A stretch of DNA of 64,000 bases from Urechidicola croceus (GCF_001761325.1 NZ_CP017478.1:2129501-2193500); one strand, 5' to 3'; shown: positions 24,342 through 35,658, numbered from the stretch's first letter. Notes: generated by a model not told the origin, from the letters alone. A program made the numbers and translations.

Positions 24342-27173
24342 TTAAGGGTTAATTGTCCAAGAAGCAAAATATTGAGAACCTATTTTACCATTACCTGGCG
24401 CACTGAAATATTCTTTTCCGCCAAGGTTTGCTCCTCCAATTTTAAAAGTTGATTTCCATTTTGGTAGAGAATAACTTACTTGTGCATCAATAACTGTTCT
24501 TTCTTCAATTAATGCATCAGCAAATGTAGATTCCCATAAATATTCATCATTCCAACGAGCATTGATATTGAATCCAAAATTTTCAAAAACATTAGGGTTT
24601 CCAAAAGAAACCTTCACTTTGTTTTCTGGAGTATTAAATCCTGCTTCATAATCTGGGTCTGTGCTTTGGTCAAAATCAAATTTTGAATATGTATAATTAA
24701 CACCAACATTGTATCCAGACCATATTTTTGTACTTAAACCAATCCCAGCACCATATGACGAAATATCAGCTGCAGAATTAGTATATACTTGGAATGGTTG
24801 GTAATCTCCTTGGCTTAAAGCAATTGCTGCAGGAGGAGCAGGCATTGAATTTGGATCAAAATCAGAAAAGTCAGTTTGACCATAATAAGGTACAAGTACT
24901 GTTTTATTTCCAATAAAATCTTCGTACTTATTATAATATGCACTAAAATCAACTGTTACTCCTTCAATAACACTACGATACCCAGCTTCAAAAGCAGTAA
25001 CCTTTTCTGGTTGAACGTATCCAAAATTAGATTTAGTTGGATTTCCTGCCTGAACTGATGCTAAGGTGAATGAATTTTCATAAGCGCTTCTACCTGATAG
25101 TGTAACTTGCCCAGGAACCCCTAAAGATTGACCAACAGTACTTACTTCTAAAGGTACAGTTGTGTATCTATCTAAGTTATCAGGTGCTGAACCTACTAAT
25201 ATCGCTTCTGATGCATCTAAACCAATATATTGATCTTGTGTTGTTGGATTTCTAAATCCTGTTTGAAAAGAGGCTCTAATATTATGATTTTTCTCAGCTC
25301 CTGCACTATATACAAATGAAATTCTCGGAGATACATTTCCATCAAAATTTTGTGCTTTATCATAACGAATAGAACCTGTAAATTTTAATCTATCATCTGC
25401 AAATTTCTTTTGAAGTTGTGTGTAGGCTCCATACTCATCGTAATTAATAGGTCCATCATAATCTGTAAAAATAGTTCCTGAAGAGTTCAATGAATATTGT
25501 CTCCATGAACCACCAACTTGAATGTCGGCCCAATCGATTAAATGTGCTAAATTATAATTGGCATCAATATGGTATAATTTTGTTTCATCAACAAATTTTG
25601 AACCGGTAACTAAATCTGGATCAGTAGTAACTTTTTCTACTGCTGCATCAAATTCTGGTGTTCCTGGCTGTAATGTTACAGTAGCATCTGCATTTTGACG
25701 TGCAAGGCTATGTGCTGCATCATTAGAAGCCCCACCTAGTACTGCTTGTAAATATCCTCCAACATAAGTTCCAAACCAAGTTTGAGCATCTACTTTGTTA
25801 AGGTTAATACCAGCAAATCTCATATCGTAAGAATCTCCTGCATCTTCTGCTGTCATATAAGCTCTCACAAAGAAATTGTCATTTTTAACTTCTATTTTAT
25901 GTTGTTGCATGAAGAAGTTTTTGATATTATATCTGTTTGCTCCTTGATAAATTGTATTTCCTTTCCCAAATTTTGAGTTCAAAATAATTTCAAAATCATT
26001 AGCAAAAGGTCTAAAATTTAATGAAATATCAGCCTTAACACTTTGCGCATCGTAATCTGATAAATCTACTTCTTTATATCCTGTACGAGAAACATTGGCT
26101 GCTGGAATTAATGAAGATGAACCTGCAGGAATTAATCCGCCTTGCTCCATTAATTGTGCGAATTGATTTAAATCCAAACCAAGTGCGCCTAAACTAACTT
26201 CATCACCATAAACATTTAAAGCATTGAAAGATGTTTGCGTAGCATCAATAGGTTTAACCGTGTCAGGATTTCCAGCACCATTATCAATATATTCGTTATA
26301 GTCTGTTGCATACCATTCAGTACCTTTCAAGAATGAAAAAGAAGCTTTAGCCGCAAATTTTTCACTAAATGCAAATGCTCCTCTAAAGCCTACATCTACA
26401 AAACGATTGTCTCCTGCATCTTCAGAAGAAGTCAGTCCAGTTTTCCCATACATACTAAATCCTTGACTATCAAATGGGTTCTTACTTGTCATAAATAACA
26501 TACCATTGAAAGCGTTTGCACCATATAATGCTGATGCTGCTCCAGGTAAAATTTCAACAGTCTTTACATCTAATTCACTCATCCCTAATAAATTTCCTAA
26601 TGCGAAATTTAATGCAGGTGAAGAATTATCCATTCCATCAACTAATTGCATGAAACGAGTATTAGCAAATGTTGCAAATCCTCTTGTGTTTACTACTTTA
26701 TTAGTTAAACTATTTGTATTAATATCAACACCTTTAAGGTTTTCTAAACCATCATAAAAAGTAGGTGAAGACGTATTTTTAATTTCTCTAACATCCATTC
26801 TCTCAATAGTAACTGGAGATTCCATGATACGTTCTGGAGTTCTAGATGCTGAAATCACTACTTCATCTAAAGAAGTTGCCGTTTCCGTAAGCGAGACATT
26901 AACGACTTGATTGTTATTAGTTATATCTACTGTAGTGGAAGAGTATCCAATAATAGAAATTTCTAAAGTAAATGGTGGGTTTTCTGAAACTTCTAAAATA
27001 AAGTTTCCATCAAAATCGGCTGAAGTACCTAAAGCCTTACCTAAAACTTTAATGTTAGCACCAGGAATTGGTTGCCCTGACTGCTCATCTGTAACCGTTC
27101 CCGTAATGGAGGTTTGCGCAATTAGTGCTGCTGAGGACATCATCAAAATCAATGCACATAGTGTTTTTCTCAT
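24342..27173 (-). CDS. TonB-dependent outer-membrane receptor (SusC-like N-terminus)
   Basis: A 943-residue receptor. Signal peptide residues 1-19 (ending ALIAQ) are followed by a carboxypeptidase-regulatory-like beta-sandwich (SITGTVTDEQSGQPIPGANIKV), the plug domain (about 115-235; DEVVISASRTPERIMESPVTIE, GFATFANTRFMQLVDGMD) and a 22-strand barrel with alternating aromatic patterns up to the end. It imports a substrate across the outer membrane using TonB energy. Its ligand is not predictable, but the co-encoded SGNH lipoprotein points to an ester, lipid or acylated compound (inference). No SusD-like partner is present, so it is not a canonical polysaccharide-utilisation pair. Confidence 0.92.
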   Translation of the reverse strand: MRKTLCALILMMSSAALIAQTSITGTVTDEQSGQPIPGANIKVLGKALGTSADFDGNFILEVSENPPFTLEISIIGYSSTTVDITNNNQVVNVSLTETATSLDEVVISASRTPERIMESPVTIERMDVREIKNTSSPTFYDGLENLKGVDINTNSLTNKVVNTRGFATFANTRFMQLVDGMDNSSPALNFALGNLLGMSELDVKTVEILPGAASALYGANAFNGMLFMTSKNPFDSQGFSMYGKTGLTSSEDAGDNRFVDVGFRGAFAFSEKFAAKASFSFLKGTEWYATDYNEYIDNGAGNPDTVKPIDATQTSFNALNVYGDEVSLGALGLDLNQFAQLMEQGGLIPAGSSSLIPAANVSRTGYKEVDLSDYDAQSVKADISLNFRPFANDFEIILNSKFGKGNTIYQGANRYNIKNFFMQQHKIEVKNDNFFVRAYMTAEDAGDSYDMRFAGINLNKVDAQTWFGTYVGGYLQAVLGGASNDAAHSLARQNADATVTLQPGTPEFDAAVEKVTTDPDLVTGSKFVDETKLYHIDANYNLAHLIDWADIQVGGSWRQYSLNSSGTIFTDYDGPINYDEYGAYTQLQKKFADDRLKFTGSIRYDKAQNFDGNVSPRISFVYSAGAEKNHNIRASFQTGFRNPTTQDQYIGLDASEAILVGSAPDNLDRYTTVPLEVSTVGQSLGVPGQVTLSGRSAYENSFTLASVQAGNPTKSNFGYVQPEKVTAFEAGYRSVIEGVTVDFSAYYNKYEDFIGNKTVLVPYYGQTDFSDFDPNSMPAPPAAIALSQGDYQPFQVYTNSAADISSYGAGIGLSTKIWSGYNVGVNYTYSKFDFDQSTDPDYEAGFNTPENKVKVSFGNPNVFENFGFNINARWNDEYLWESTFADALIEERTVIDAQVSYSLPKWKSTFKIGGANLGGKEYFSAPGNGKIGSQYFASWTINP

Positions 27174-27294
27174 AATATATAATTAGTATTAGTTATCAAC
27201 GTCGCAAAATACAATTTTTTTCTTATATTCATATTTTTAGCCCCTAAAAATTAGATATTAATATAATTTATATCTATAAAATATTAAAACAAAA

Positions 27295-27326
27295 AAATAA
27301 GAGCCAACGAATATTGACTCTTATTT
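27295..27326 (-). terminator. Terminator after the PorP/SprF gene
   Basis: AAATAAGAG (27295-27303) pairs with CTCTTATTT (27318-27326). On the minus strand the stem is followed by TTTTTTTG, typical of an intrinsic terminator for the metalloprotease/PorP transcript. Confidence 0.8.
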
Positions 27327-27364
27327 TTATTTAATCTATTGATTATTATATTATTGAAGAAGGT

Positions 27365-28243
27365 TTAGTTTAATTTAAACCTCAACATAACTTCATGTGT
27401 ATTATTACTATATTCAATGATATCTGAAGTTGTAAATTCATAAGCGTAACCCAATTGAAACCAATCAGCTAGCTTAAATAACCCTATTGCACTTATAGAA
27501 TCGTCTAATCTATATGAAGCTCCTAGTTCAACTTTTTCATAAATATCAAAAGTTCCAGTTAAATCTACTGATGCTTTTGCACCTTGTACAAATCTTGTCA
27601 TGAACGAAGGTGAAAACTTTAGGTCTTCATTTATATCAAAAGTATAACCTGCTCCTGCAAAAAGGTGCAATTCATCAGTTGCTTCTGCATAATCTTCGTT
27701 GCTTCTAGCAACTCTTTTTCCATTTAATACATTTGGAACTGAAACGGTTGCATAAAATTTATCTGTTTTAAAATAAGCACCAGCACCCACGACAGGATTA
27801 AACCTATTGACATTTTCGCTAAATAAGTTATCCCCACGAATTCCTTTTGATAAGAAATCGGCACTAAATGTATAACCTCCCGCTTTTAAACCTAGATATA
27901 AATCGCTTGATTCTGAAACTTGCAATTTATATGAAAAATCAATAGTATAACTTGTCTCTCTAATAATATCTACTTGATCTTTTACAATTGACAACCCTAA
28001 ACCTATTTTTTCATTTACTGGTTTAGCAAATGATAAACTTTGAGTTTCTGGACTATCTTCAATATTTAACCATTGACTTCTAAAATTTAGATTCAATTCT
28101 GTATATTCATTACTTCCAACATAGGCTGGATTAATGATATTCATATTATACTTATAAAGTGTATATGAAGGGTCTTGTTGTGCAAATAATTTTCCGCTTG
28201 CTATTATTACTGCGAAAATTAATATGATTTTTAGTTTTTTCAT
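27365..28243 (-). CDS. PorP/SprF family type IX secretion outer-membrane protein
   Basis: A 292-residue protein with a signal peptide (ending KLFAQ) and the family signature QDPSYTLYKYNMNIINPAYVGS, followed by a porin-like beta-barrel pattern (repeated GLGLSIVKDQ, YLGLKAGGY, VVGAGAYF). PorP/SprF proteins are linked to T9SS; family members encoded beside a type B-CTD protein are needed for secretion or anchoring of that partner, as with SprF and SprB. Here the gene lies 22 bases behind such a protein (28266-32096), which is its likely client. A single-copy core T9SS role is less likely because of this pairing. Confidence 0.93.
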   Translation of the reverse strand: MKKLKIILIFAVIIASGKLFAQQDPSYTLYKYNMNIINPAYVGSNEYTELNLNFRSQWLNIEDSPETQSLSFAKPVNEKIGLGLSIVKDQVDIIRETSYTIDFSYKLQVSESSDLYLGLKAGGYTFSADFLSKGIRGDNLFSENVNRFNPVVGAGAYFKTDKFYATVSVPNVLNGKRVARSNEDYAEATDELHLFAGAGYTFDINEDLKFSPSFMTRFVQGAKASVDLTGTFDIYEKVELGASYRLDDSISAIGLFKLADWFQLGYAYEFTTSDIIEYSNNTHEVMLRFKLN

Positions 28244-28265
28244 TTTGATTTAGTTTTCTTAGTAA

Positions 28266-31200
28266 TTAATAGTTTATGTATACCCATCCTTGAACTGGCT
28301 CAATACCTGGTTCATTAGCATCAACAAAATATAAATATGCTCCTGCTGGTAATTTATCTCCTGAACCTCCTTCAGTAGCAACACCATCCCAAGTATTTTT
28401 ATATCCTTGAGCAGTAAATACTAAATTACCCCAACGGTTAAATACTTTTACTGTATTATTTAGGTATAAATCAATATTCTCAATTACCCATAAATCATTA
28501 ACACCATCATTGTTTGGTGAAAAACCTTCAATTACTTGAATATCACAAGTATCTTCGTCGTAATAATTAACGATACCGTCTCCATCACAATCTTCACACA
28601 CATCACCAAGACCATCTCTATCAACATCTGATTGATCTGGGTTAGGTGTTAATGGACAATTATCTTGAGCGTCAATAACTCCGTCATTATCATCATCATC
28701 ATCACAGGCATCTCCTAAACCATCATTGTCATTATCACCTTGACTACTATTAGAAACTAATAAACAGTTATCTACTAAGTTTGGTACATTATCACCATCT
28801 ATATCGTTATCACAAACATCACCTTCGCCATCATTATCAAGATCAGATTGATCGGTATTTGCTGTTAATGGGCAATTATCATTAATATCTAAAACTGTAT
28901 CATCATCGTCATCGTCATCACAAACATCACCTAAACCATCACCATCTGTATCTAGTTGATTCGTATTAGCTGTTAAAGGACAATTATCATCTATATCTAA
29001 AACTGTATCATCATCGTCATCATCATCACACACATCACCTATACCATCGCCATCATTATCTGCTTGGTCAGCATTTGCTACACTTGGACAATTATCATCT
29101 GAATCTAACACTCCATCACCATCTAAATCTTCAATTGGAGATCCACAAGTGAATACAGTCCAACTATTTAAAGAACCTCCATCTCCATTAGCAACATCTT
29201 CAATGGTAAGAGTCCATTCTCCAAAACTTGGCTCGCCATCAAAAGCACTTAATGCTTGCTCAGGAATAAAAGAACCAGCATAAGGAGGTGATCCAGCTGT
29301 AATACTTGTTTCAGCCTCGTCGTCAAAAATTGTATTAGAGTAATTATCACCATTACTACCATTAGTATCGGTTAGCGTTACTGAAGTCCCATAAGGGCTT
29401 GTTATTGTAATTATTAAATCGTTATCCCAAGTGTGGGTAACATCTACTTGAACATCTACATCTGTAATTTCTACACCGTCTGTAATTGAAAGAACAGATG
29501 TAATTATTACTGGCACTGTTGAAATTGAAACTGGCACGTCAGAAGAACCAAAAGAATCACATACAATATTGGCAGTTGTAAAACTAAACGCATCTGAAGC
29601 TGTACCTGTACCACAATCATTTGAAGGAGTTATTCTCCAAAAATATTCTGTTTCAATATCTAGCATAGTTGCTTCATAACTTGTTGTTGTAACTGTTGCT
29701 GATTCAACAATAGTTGAAAAAGCAGCATCAGTAGCAACTTCAACATCATAAGAAGTTGCATTTACATCAACATCCCATTCTAACATATATGGACCTATTA
29801 AATCTACAGCTCCATCAGCAGGTGAAACTAAACTTGAAGTTTCGAATGTAGCGCTATATACGTTTAAAGTAATATCAGTATCTTTATTTACTGATGATGT
29901 ACCCAAAATATTAATTACACTTTCTCCAACATTAGCATCAGTAATTCCACTAACAGTTACTTCAACTGTTTCACCATCAACACTTGCAGTTGTTGGATTA
30001 AAAGTTACAGTAGTTCCTGTTGGGTTTCCTGTTGCAGAAAAAGTTACCATATCAGTAAACCCTAAAAAAGTATTATATGTAAATTCATAAACAGCGTCAT
30101 TTGGTGAACAAACATCAACTGAAGGCTCTGTAAAGTTCATAATAAACTCAGATTCTTGAATTGTAATGTTAGCACTATTAACAGCATAAAAAATATTATC
30201 TGATGCTTTTACAATTATTTTACCTTCAGTTGTAACTGCTCCAATTGGCACAGTAATATTATAAGACCCATTATTTGCTACTCCTGTAGCAACTTCAATC
30301 ATTGTTGCTCCAGCATCTGGTGTTACAAAAATATCAACTGTAGAAGCGTTTATTGAACCTCCATCAGTACCTGCTACATCCCAAGTTATAGTTTTAGAAG
30401 TTCCTGCATCCCACACTTCTGATGCAGTTTGAGAAGTTACAATGAAAGGTCCTGCTGTGTCATCAACAGTAACTTGCATCATATCAATTGCATTTTGAGC
30501 TCCTCCTGCTGCATTATCTCTTACTGTTAAAGCAAAATTCATTATTCTAGAAACATCAGAAACTGTTTCCCACTGTGAACTCAAAGAGCCACCTAATACA
30601 GTTGCCAATTCAGGCATATATCTATCTGTTTCAGTCGTTGGAGGTAATGACCTAAAGTTTGGACCTCCTGTATTTGTTGAACTTACACTAGTTGTTGCGC
30701 TAAAGCCAACATCTGCTTGTTCCCAACAATATGTTAACACATCAGCTGCATCAGCATCAGAACCAGCACCTTCTAAAACAAAAGCTGTTCCTGCAGGAAT
30801 TGTATAGTCTGAACCTGCATCGGCAGTTGGTACTGCATTTGTCAAATCTGTTTCTACTTGACAAGTTGTTGATGCAATATAAGTTGTAATTTGTTCTATA
30901 TTAGAAAATAAGAAATAATCATCTGAATGTGGTTGTACATCTGATGCTCCAGTAATACCTGCATACCCCATAATTGTAGACCCACTACCAGGTTCCATTT
31001 GAACTCCAGTACCTTCACTACCATTAAATGTCCATGTATGATTTCCTCCAAATTGGTGACCCATCTCATGAGCGACAAAATCCACATCAAAATCATCTCC
31101 TTCAGGAGTAACATGTGAAGTAAATGCACTTCCTTTAGAACCATCTACACAAACACAACCTATACAACCTGCATTACCATTACTGTTTGATTCTTGGTGG

Positions 31201-32096
31201 AATAAATGACCTATATCATAATTTGCTTCTTCTATTTCAGCTGTCAAAGTATTTTGTAACTCTGAATTAAAACTTCCCGTATAAGGATCTGATGACGCAT
31301 CTTCATAAATAACAGTATCTGTATTACCTATCAAGACCATTGTTACCGCAAATTCTCTTTCGTAAATTCCATTTACTCTAGTCATTGTAGTATTAATTGC
31401 TGCAAGTGCATCTGCAACTGTGCCTCCGTGATAAGCAGTATACTCACCAGTTGTAGAAACTGCCAACCTATAAGTTCTTAATATTTGATCATCAGCATCT
31501 CTATATGTACTATTGTCTGAAAAACGTTGTTTTGGATCTGCTCCAAAATCTTCTGTTAAACATTCAAAAGTACTATTTCTAAATTCATCATCTGAACGAG
31601 AATATACAATATAAGACTCAAAATTATCATCAAAAGGTTTGATGAATTCAGATTTTTGTTTACCAGACAAAACCATTGTATGAAGTCCATTATAAGGCGA
31701 TACACTAAATCTAATGACTGCTGTAGGATCTTCAACTCCTTGACCAACATAAGATTTAATTTCAGGATATTTTGCTGCCAATTCAGGAGCAAATATTGAT
31801 GCTTCAGAAACTCTATACGATTTCAATTCTCCTTTTGCATTAGGAAATTGAATTATCAAATTTGAATTTCCAACAAACTCACCTCTTTTGGGTGCGTTTA
31901 ATAAAGCATTGGTTAATCCATTTAGATCTAAACTGAGCGCAGAATGATTTCGTGGACTTGATGCTTTTTCTAAAGTTTGCTGTAAACCTTCTGAACTGTC
32001 TAATTGCTTCCAAAAATTTCTTTCATTTTGTGAAAACAATGTCAACGAGACAAAAAAGAATAGGGCAAATACTAACTTAAAGTATTTTACTTTCAT
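28266..32096 (-). CDS. Secreted reprolysin-like zinc metalloprotease with TSP3 repeats and type B T9SS sorting domain
   Basis: A 1276-residue exported multidomain protease. The order is: signal peptide (1-22), a propeptide-like region, the M12B catalytic domain (about 205-415; zinc site [11 protein letters not shown], His343, Glu344, His347, His353, Met-turn [11 protein letters not shown]), Ig/fibronectin-like domains (to about 840), a proprotein-convertase P-like domain (about 845-985; [34 protein letters not shown]), five Ca-binding thrombospondin type 3 repeats (990-1187), and a gliding-associated type B sorting domain (1188-1276; [19 protein letters not shown]). It leaves the cell by the type IX route and is probably surface-anchored. 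Its PorP/SprF partner follows in the same operon. It is paralogous to the protein at 32326-35658. Confidence 0.94.
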   Translation of the reverse strand: MKVKYFKLVFALFFFVSLTLFSQNERNFWKQLDSSEGLQQTLEKASSPRNHSALSLDLNGLTNALLNAPKRGEFVGNSNLIIQFPNAKGELKSYRVSEASIFAPELAAKYPEIKSYVGQGVEDPTAVIRFSVSPYNGLHTMVLSGKQKSEFIKPFDDNFESYIVYSRSDDEFRNSTFECLTEDFGADPKQRFSDNSTYRDADDQILRTYRLAVSTTGEYTAYHGGTVADALAAINTTMTRVNGIYEREFAVTMVLIGNTDTVIYEDASSDPYTGSFNSELQNTLTAEIEEANYDIGHLFHQESNSNGNAGCIGCVCVDGSKGSAFTSHVTPEGDDFDVDFVAHEMGHQFGGNHTWTFNGSEGTGVQMEPGSGSTIMGYAGITGASDVQPHSDDYFLFSNIEQITTYIASTTCQVETDLTNAVPTADAGSDYTIPAGTAFVLEGAGSDADAADVLTYCWEQADVGFSATTSVSSTNTGGPNFRSLPPTTETDRYMPELATVLGGSLSSQWETVSDVSRIMNFALTVRDNAAGGAQNAIDMMQVTVDDTAGPFIVTSQTASEVWDAGTSKTITWDVAGTDGGSINASTVDIFVTPDAGATMIEVATGVANNGSYNITVPIGAVTTEGKIIVKASDNIFYAVNSANITIQESEFIMNFTEPSVDVCSPNDAVYEFTYNTFLGFTDMVTFSATGNPTGTTVTFNPTTASVDGETVEVTVSGITDANVGESVINILGTSSVNKDTDITLNVYSATFETSSLVSPADGAVDLIGPYMLEWDVDVNATSYDVEVATDAAFSTIVESATVTTTSYEATMLDIETEYFWRITPSNDCGTGTASDAFSFTTANIVCDSFGSSDVPVSISTVPVIITSVLSITDGVEITDVDVQVDVTHTWDNDLIITITSPYGTSVTLTDTNGSNGDNYSNTIFDDEAETSITAGSPPYAGSFIPEQALSAFDGEPSFGEWTLTIEDVANGDGGSLNSWTVFTCGSPIEDLDGDGVLDSDDNCPSVANADQADNDGDGIGDVCDDDDDDDTVLDIDDNCPLTANTNQLDTDGDGLGDVCDDDDDDDTVLDINDNCPLTANTDQSDLDNDGEGDVCDNDIDGDNVPNLVDNCLLVSNSSQGDNDNDGLGDACDDDDDNDGVIDAQDNCPLTPNPDQSDVDRDGLGDVCEDCDGDGIVNYYDEDTCDIQVIEGFSPNNDGVNDLWVIENIDLYLNNTVKVFNRWGNLVFTAQGYKNTWDGVATEGGSGDKLPAGAYLYFVDANEPGIEPVQGWVYINY
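28536..29129 (-). repeat. Thrombospondin type 3 repeat array with near-identical tandem units
   Basis: Five Asp-rich DNCP-type repeats. Two adjacent units (each with a run of seven Asp followed by TVLDI and DNCPLTANT) are nearly identical in protein and in DNA (GAT/GAC runs), suggesting recent tandem duplication or slippage. Bases 28900-29040 are the most uniform. Confidence 0.8.
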
Positions 32097-32237
32097 AATT
32101 GATTAATTTATTTTGGTTTGACTTATTGTTTTGAAGTTTTCAATAAAAAAACTTCCGTTTGATTCAATTATATTTTTATGACTGAGGTTTAGTAAAAGAT
32201 TACACATTTTAACTTGTATATGTGATAATTTTAAAAA

Positions 32238-32278
32238 AACAACAATAAAATTTATCAAATTTAAATTTTATTGTTGTT
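32238..32278 (-). terminator. Terminator after the second metalloprotease gene
   Basis: A perfect 16-base stem (AACAACAATAAAATTT, 32238-32253, with its complement 32263-32278) around a 9-base loop. On the minus strand it is followed by TTTTTTT. It separates the two paralogous protease genes into different transcripts. Confidence 0.85.
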
Positions 32279-32325
32279 TCCTCAAAAAAATAATACATTT
32301 ATTATCAAAAAAAATAACTATTACT

Positions 32326-35300
32326 TTAATTAATTATTAATTGTTTAGCAATAATTTTTTGCCCTTGCTTGATTTTTAATACATAAAGACCTTTCGACAG
32401 ATTTTGATATTCAAGTTGTTCATTAAAATTTAGACTGTTGTTTTCGAAATTTTTTATTGAAATCTGCCTTCCTAAGACATCAAATAATAAAATTTCTACA
32501 TCATTAGAGTTGCCTAACTGCATTGAAACGTTTACCAAACCATTAGATGGGTTGGGATATATTCTAAAATCACTTAATTGCTGTTCATCAACACTTAATG
32601 AACTAACAACATTGATTGAATAATCTTCTGTTTCTCCCCATTCTTGTGTATGGTCTTCATCACATGCCCCAGGAGGAACTTGAAATTCAATACTTACTCT
32701 CATTCTTGTAGGTCCAGAAATTACACCTGAAGGAACTGTAATATCTGTTGACAAAACCCCACTCGTTACATTACGAATCGAACCTAAATCATAAAATTCA
32801 TCATCTTGATTAAATACATAATCTTGATTCCAATCGATATATACATTACAATGATCTGAAAAATCACCTGCAGTATTAATAGTTACCTCTAAAGTATATG
32901 TTGACCCTTCATTTACATCAGTACTTACCGAAGTAAAATTTTCATAACCAGTAGTTGTACCACCTCCTGGTGCATCACCTGAAGCATTATTAATATCTGC
33001 AAAAGAAACATTGGAGATATATTCACTACCTGCATTCGTATAAGTTGATGGGCAATAACTTGGACTTAATGTTGTAAAACTGAAAGGGCTTGAAAATGGT
33101 GCTGATGTACCACATGTATTGGCTGGTCTTACCCTCCAATAAAAAGTTGACAATCCTTCTAAAGGAGTAGTAAGCGTATAACTATTTTCTTCTGAAGTTA
33201 AAGATTGAACAATGTTAGAAAATTCAGTATCTGTAGCTATTTCAATATCATACGTTTGAGCATTTAAATCTTCAGTCCATGTTAAGGTTGGTATAATAGA
33301 AACTTCAGTTTCCTCATCAATCGGCGACAATAAATTTACAGTACTTAGCGAGCCAGAAATGATAGTTAATATTACATCTGTAGTTTGGGTAATTGATGCA
33401 GAAGTTGCAGTAACTGTAATACTATATTCACCTGCTGCTGCACCTACAAAATCACTCACCTCCATTGTAAAAGTGCCGTCACCATTTTGTGTTGTTGGGC
33501 TAAATTCAACTGTAGAACCAGCAGGCTCACCAGAAGTATTAAAAGTTGTTGATTCATTAAATCCATTAATTGCATCAAAGTCAAACTCGAATGTTACTGA
33601 TGAACCAGAAGTGTTACATTCAGTTTGATTGCCATTGGTGTTTGTAATAATAAATGATGGGATTGTTGAGTTTATTGTAAAATCGGCATTTGATATATCA
33701 TAAAAAATATTATCAGCAGCTTCAACCATTATTCGACATGTGGAACTTGTATAGTTAGGAACAACTATACTTTGAGTTCCATCATTTGGTGTATTTTCTA
33801 AAATCGTAATAGGAAATGTTAAACCTCCATCTGTAGATAATTTGATATTTACATTTTGGCAATTAATTGTTGCATTGGTTGTTGAGCCAACACCCCAAGA
33901 TACTGTTTCATTTGTTCCTGCTTCCCATGTTACAGCTGTATTTGGTGCGGTCATTGCAAATGGCAATACATTTTCTACATTAATAGTAATATCTTCTCTC
34001 ACAAATCTTCCACCACGAGGGTCATTATCTCTAACTGTTAATGCAAAATTCATTGTTCTCTCAACAGAAGGGACTACTTCCCATGTAGATTCTATGTCTC
34101 CTGCAATGACAGTTTCAATTGCAGGAAAATACCTATCTGTCATATCGCTTGGTGTTATTGATCTAAAAACGGGCCCACCTGTTGAACTTGATACAGGCGG
34201 CATTGCTGCTGTTTCATTATCTGTTTGTTCCCAGGCATAAGTTAAAGTACCATTTCCATCAGCATCTTGCCCATTACCTTTTAAAACAAACGGTGTTGAT
34301 CTTGGAATAGAATAATTTGGAATGTCTTCTACAACCGGAGCACTATTTCCTGATGATGTTGTCGCCCCACAAGTTGAAAATCCTGTGTTAATATTTGCCC
34401 ACATTTCTTCTAAACTAACAATATGAAAATAAGCATCACTATTTCCCTGAACATTTGGCGCACAAATACCTGCATAAGCCATTATAGTTGAGCCACTACC
34501 TGGCTCTACCGCCGTAGCATTATTTCTATTTCCACCACATGAATTATTAAATGTATGATTTGCACCAAATTGATGTCCCATTTCGTGTGCAACATAATCA
34601 ACATTATAAGAATCTCCTATTGGCGCTGACAAACCTGTAACTCCTCTTGCTTTAAGATTTGTTCTACAAGGCGAACTCAATGTTGCAACTCCACCCGCTC
34701 CAGTACTAAATGTATGCCCTATATCATAATTGTCGTTCCCAATTATTAAGTCAATTTGAGTTTGACTTTCGTCAATAAGAACTGACGCATCATCATTTCC
34801 CGTAAAAGGATCGGTGACATCGTCTAAGAAAATAATATCTAAATTTTCGGCAATTATTTCCATTCTTACTGAAAGTTCTTTCTCATAAATACCATTGACT
34901 CTTGTCATTGTAGTATTCATTGCAGCTAAAACAGCTTCCTTTTTAACAGTATCACTTTCGCCACTATCGATACCTTGCTCTGTTAAATGAAAATTGGCAT
35001 ATTCATTAGTACACGCTATTGCCAATCTAAAAGTTCTGAGGTTGCCATCATTTAGTCTTGAGTCTAAATCTAAAAGGGATTCTCTATCTTCAATTACGTC
35101 AAAATTTTCTTCTACATGACAAGAAAACATTTCCGATGGTTCCATTAAATCATTTTTAGCAAAAACACTATAGATTTTTCTATCTTTAGTTATAGGATCA
35201 ATAAATTGAATTCCTGTTTTCTCATCAAATTTCATTGCGTGAAACCCATCTGGAGAAACACTAAATCTTAATGTAGAAAGTGGATTGCTTACAGAAATAC

Positions 35301-35658
35301 CAATATATGACCGGATATTTTGAAATTCATTTTGTAAATTGGGATTTAAAACTGAGGCTTCCTTAACTCGATATTGTTCAATTTTACCATTACTATCGGG
35401 AAAACCAATAGTCGCTTTTGACATTCCAAAATTATCTTGAATCAAAGTAGCTTCATTTAATTCTCTTTTTAAAGTTTCAATGTCCAATTGATAATAAATA
35501 GATTCGTTAGGTTCTGAATTACTTGCTAATTTTTCTTGACTAATTTGGTTTTCCGAAACTTCAATCCAAAATGGGGTTCTGTCTTGAGAAAATGCAAATG
35601 AGGGTAATAGAAAAACAAAAAACAAGAAAATCTTAAAATTTGGGTGTTGATTTTTCAT
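32326..35658 (-). CDS. Secreted reprolysin-like zinc metalloprotease with GEVED domain and type A T9SS sorting domain
   Basis: A 1110-residue exported protease from ATG 35658 (signal peptide ending FAFSQ; an upstream in-frame ATG at 35706 would spoil the signal). The catalytic M12B site [11 protein letters not shown] has zinc ligands His358, His362 and His368 and base Glu359, with the Met-turn GSGSTIMAYAG. Ig/fibronectin-like domains follow, then a GEVED domain (GYENFTSVS, IDWNQDYVFN, RMRVSIEF) and a C-terminal type A sorting domain (FRIYPNPSNGLVNVSM ... GLYVLKI), the signal for T9SS export and removal by the sortase-like PorU. The N-terminal two thirds match the neighbour at 28266-32096, but the downstream domains differ. 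Confidence 0.94.
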   Translation of the reverse strand: MKNQHPNFKIFLFFVFLLPSFAFSQDRTPFWIEVSENQISQEKLASNSEPNESIYYQLDIETLKRELNEATLIQDNFGMSKATIGFPDSNGKIEQYRVKEASVLNPNLQNEFQNIRSYIGISVSNPLSTLRFSVSPDGFHAMKFDEKTGIQFIDPITKDRKIYSVFAKNDLMEPSEMFSCHVEENFDVIEDRESLLDLDSRLNDGNLRTFRLAIACTNEYANFHLTEQGIDSGESDTVKKEAVLAAMNTTMTRVNGIYEKELSVRMEIIAENLDIIFLDDVTDPFTGNDDASVLIDESQTQIDLIIGNDNYDIGHTFSTGAGGVATLSSPCRTNLKARGVTGLSAPIGDSYNVDYVAHEMGHQFGANHTFNNSCGGNRNNATAVEPGSGSTIMAYAGICAPNVQGNSDAYFHIVSLEEMWANINTGFSTCGATTSSGNSAPVVEDIPNYSIPRSTPFVLKGNGQDADGNGTLTYAWEQTDNETAAMPPVSSSTGGPVFRSITPSDMTDRYFPAIETVIAGDIESTWEVVPSVERTMNFALTVRDNDPRGGRFVREDITINVENVLPFAMTAPNTAVTWEAGTNETVSWGVGSTTNATINCQNVNIKLSTDGGLTFPITILENTPNDGTQSIVVPNYTSSTCRIMVEAADNIFYDISNADFTINSTIPSFIITNTNGNQTECNTSGSSVTFEFDFDAINGFNESTTFNTSGEPAGSTVEFSPTTQNGDGTFTMEVSDFVGAAAGEYSITVTATSASITQTTDVILTIISGSLSTVNLLSPIDEETEVSIIPTLTWTEDLNAQTYDIEIATDTEFSNIVQSLTSEENSYTLTTPLEGLSTFYWRVRPANTCGTSAPFSSPFSFTTLSPSYCPSTYTNAGSEYISNVSFADINNASGDAPGGGTTTGYENFTSVSTDVNEGSTYTLEVTINTAGDFSDHCNVYIDWNQDYVFNQDDEFYDLGSIRNVTSGVLSTDITVPSGVISGPTRMRVSIEFQVPPGACDEDHTQEWGETEDYSINVVSSLSVDEQQLSDFRIYPNPSNGLVNVSMQLGNSNDVEILLFDVLGRQISIKNFENNSLNFNEQLEYQNLSKGLYVLKIKQGQKIIAKQLIIN

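Noticed and set aside
30896-31792. Additional minus-strand frames within the type B metalloprotease gene
   Set aside because: They are alternative-frame readings of the catalytic and propeptide coding sequence, Leu/Met-rich and without domain content.
33359-34240. Long + strand frames opposite the type A metalloprotease
   Set aside because: They mirror Thr/Ser/Val-rich codons of the real gene on the other strand, with no start context or recognised domain.
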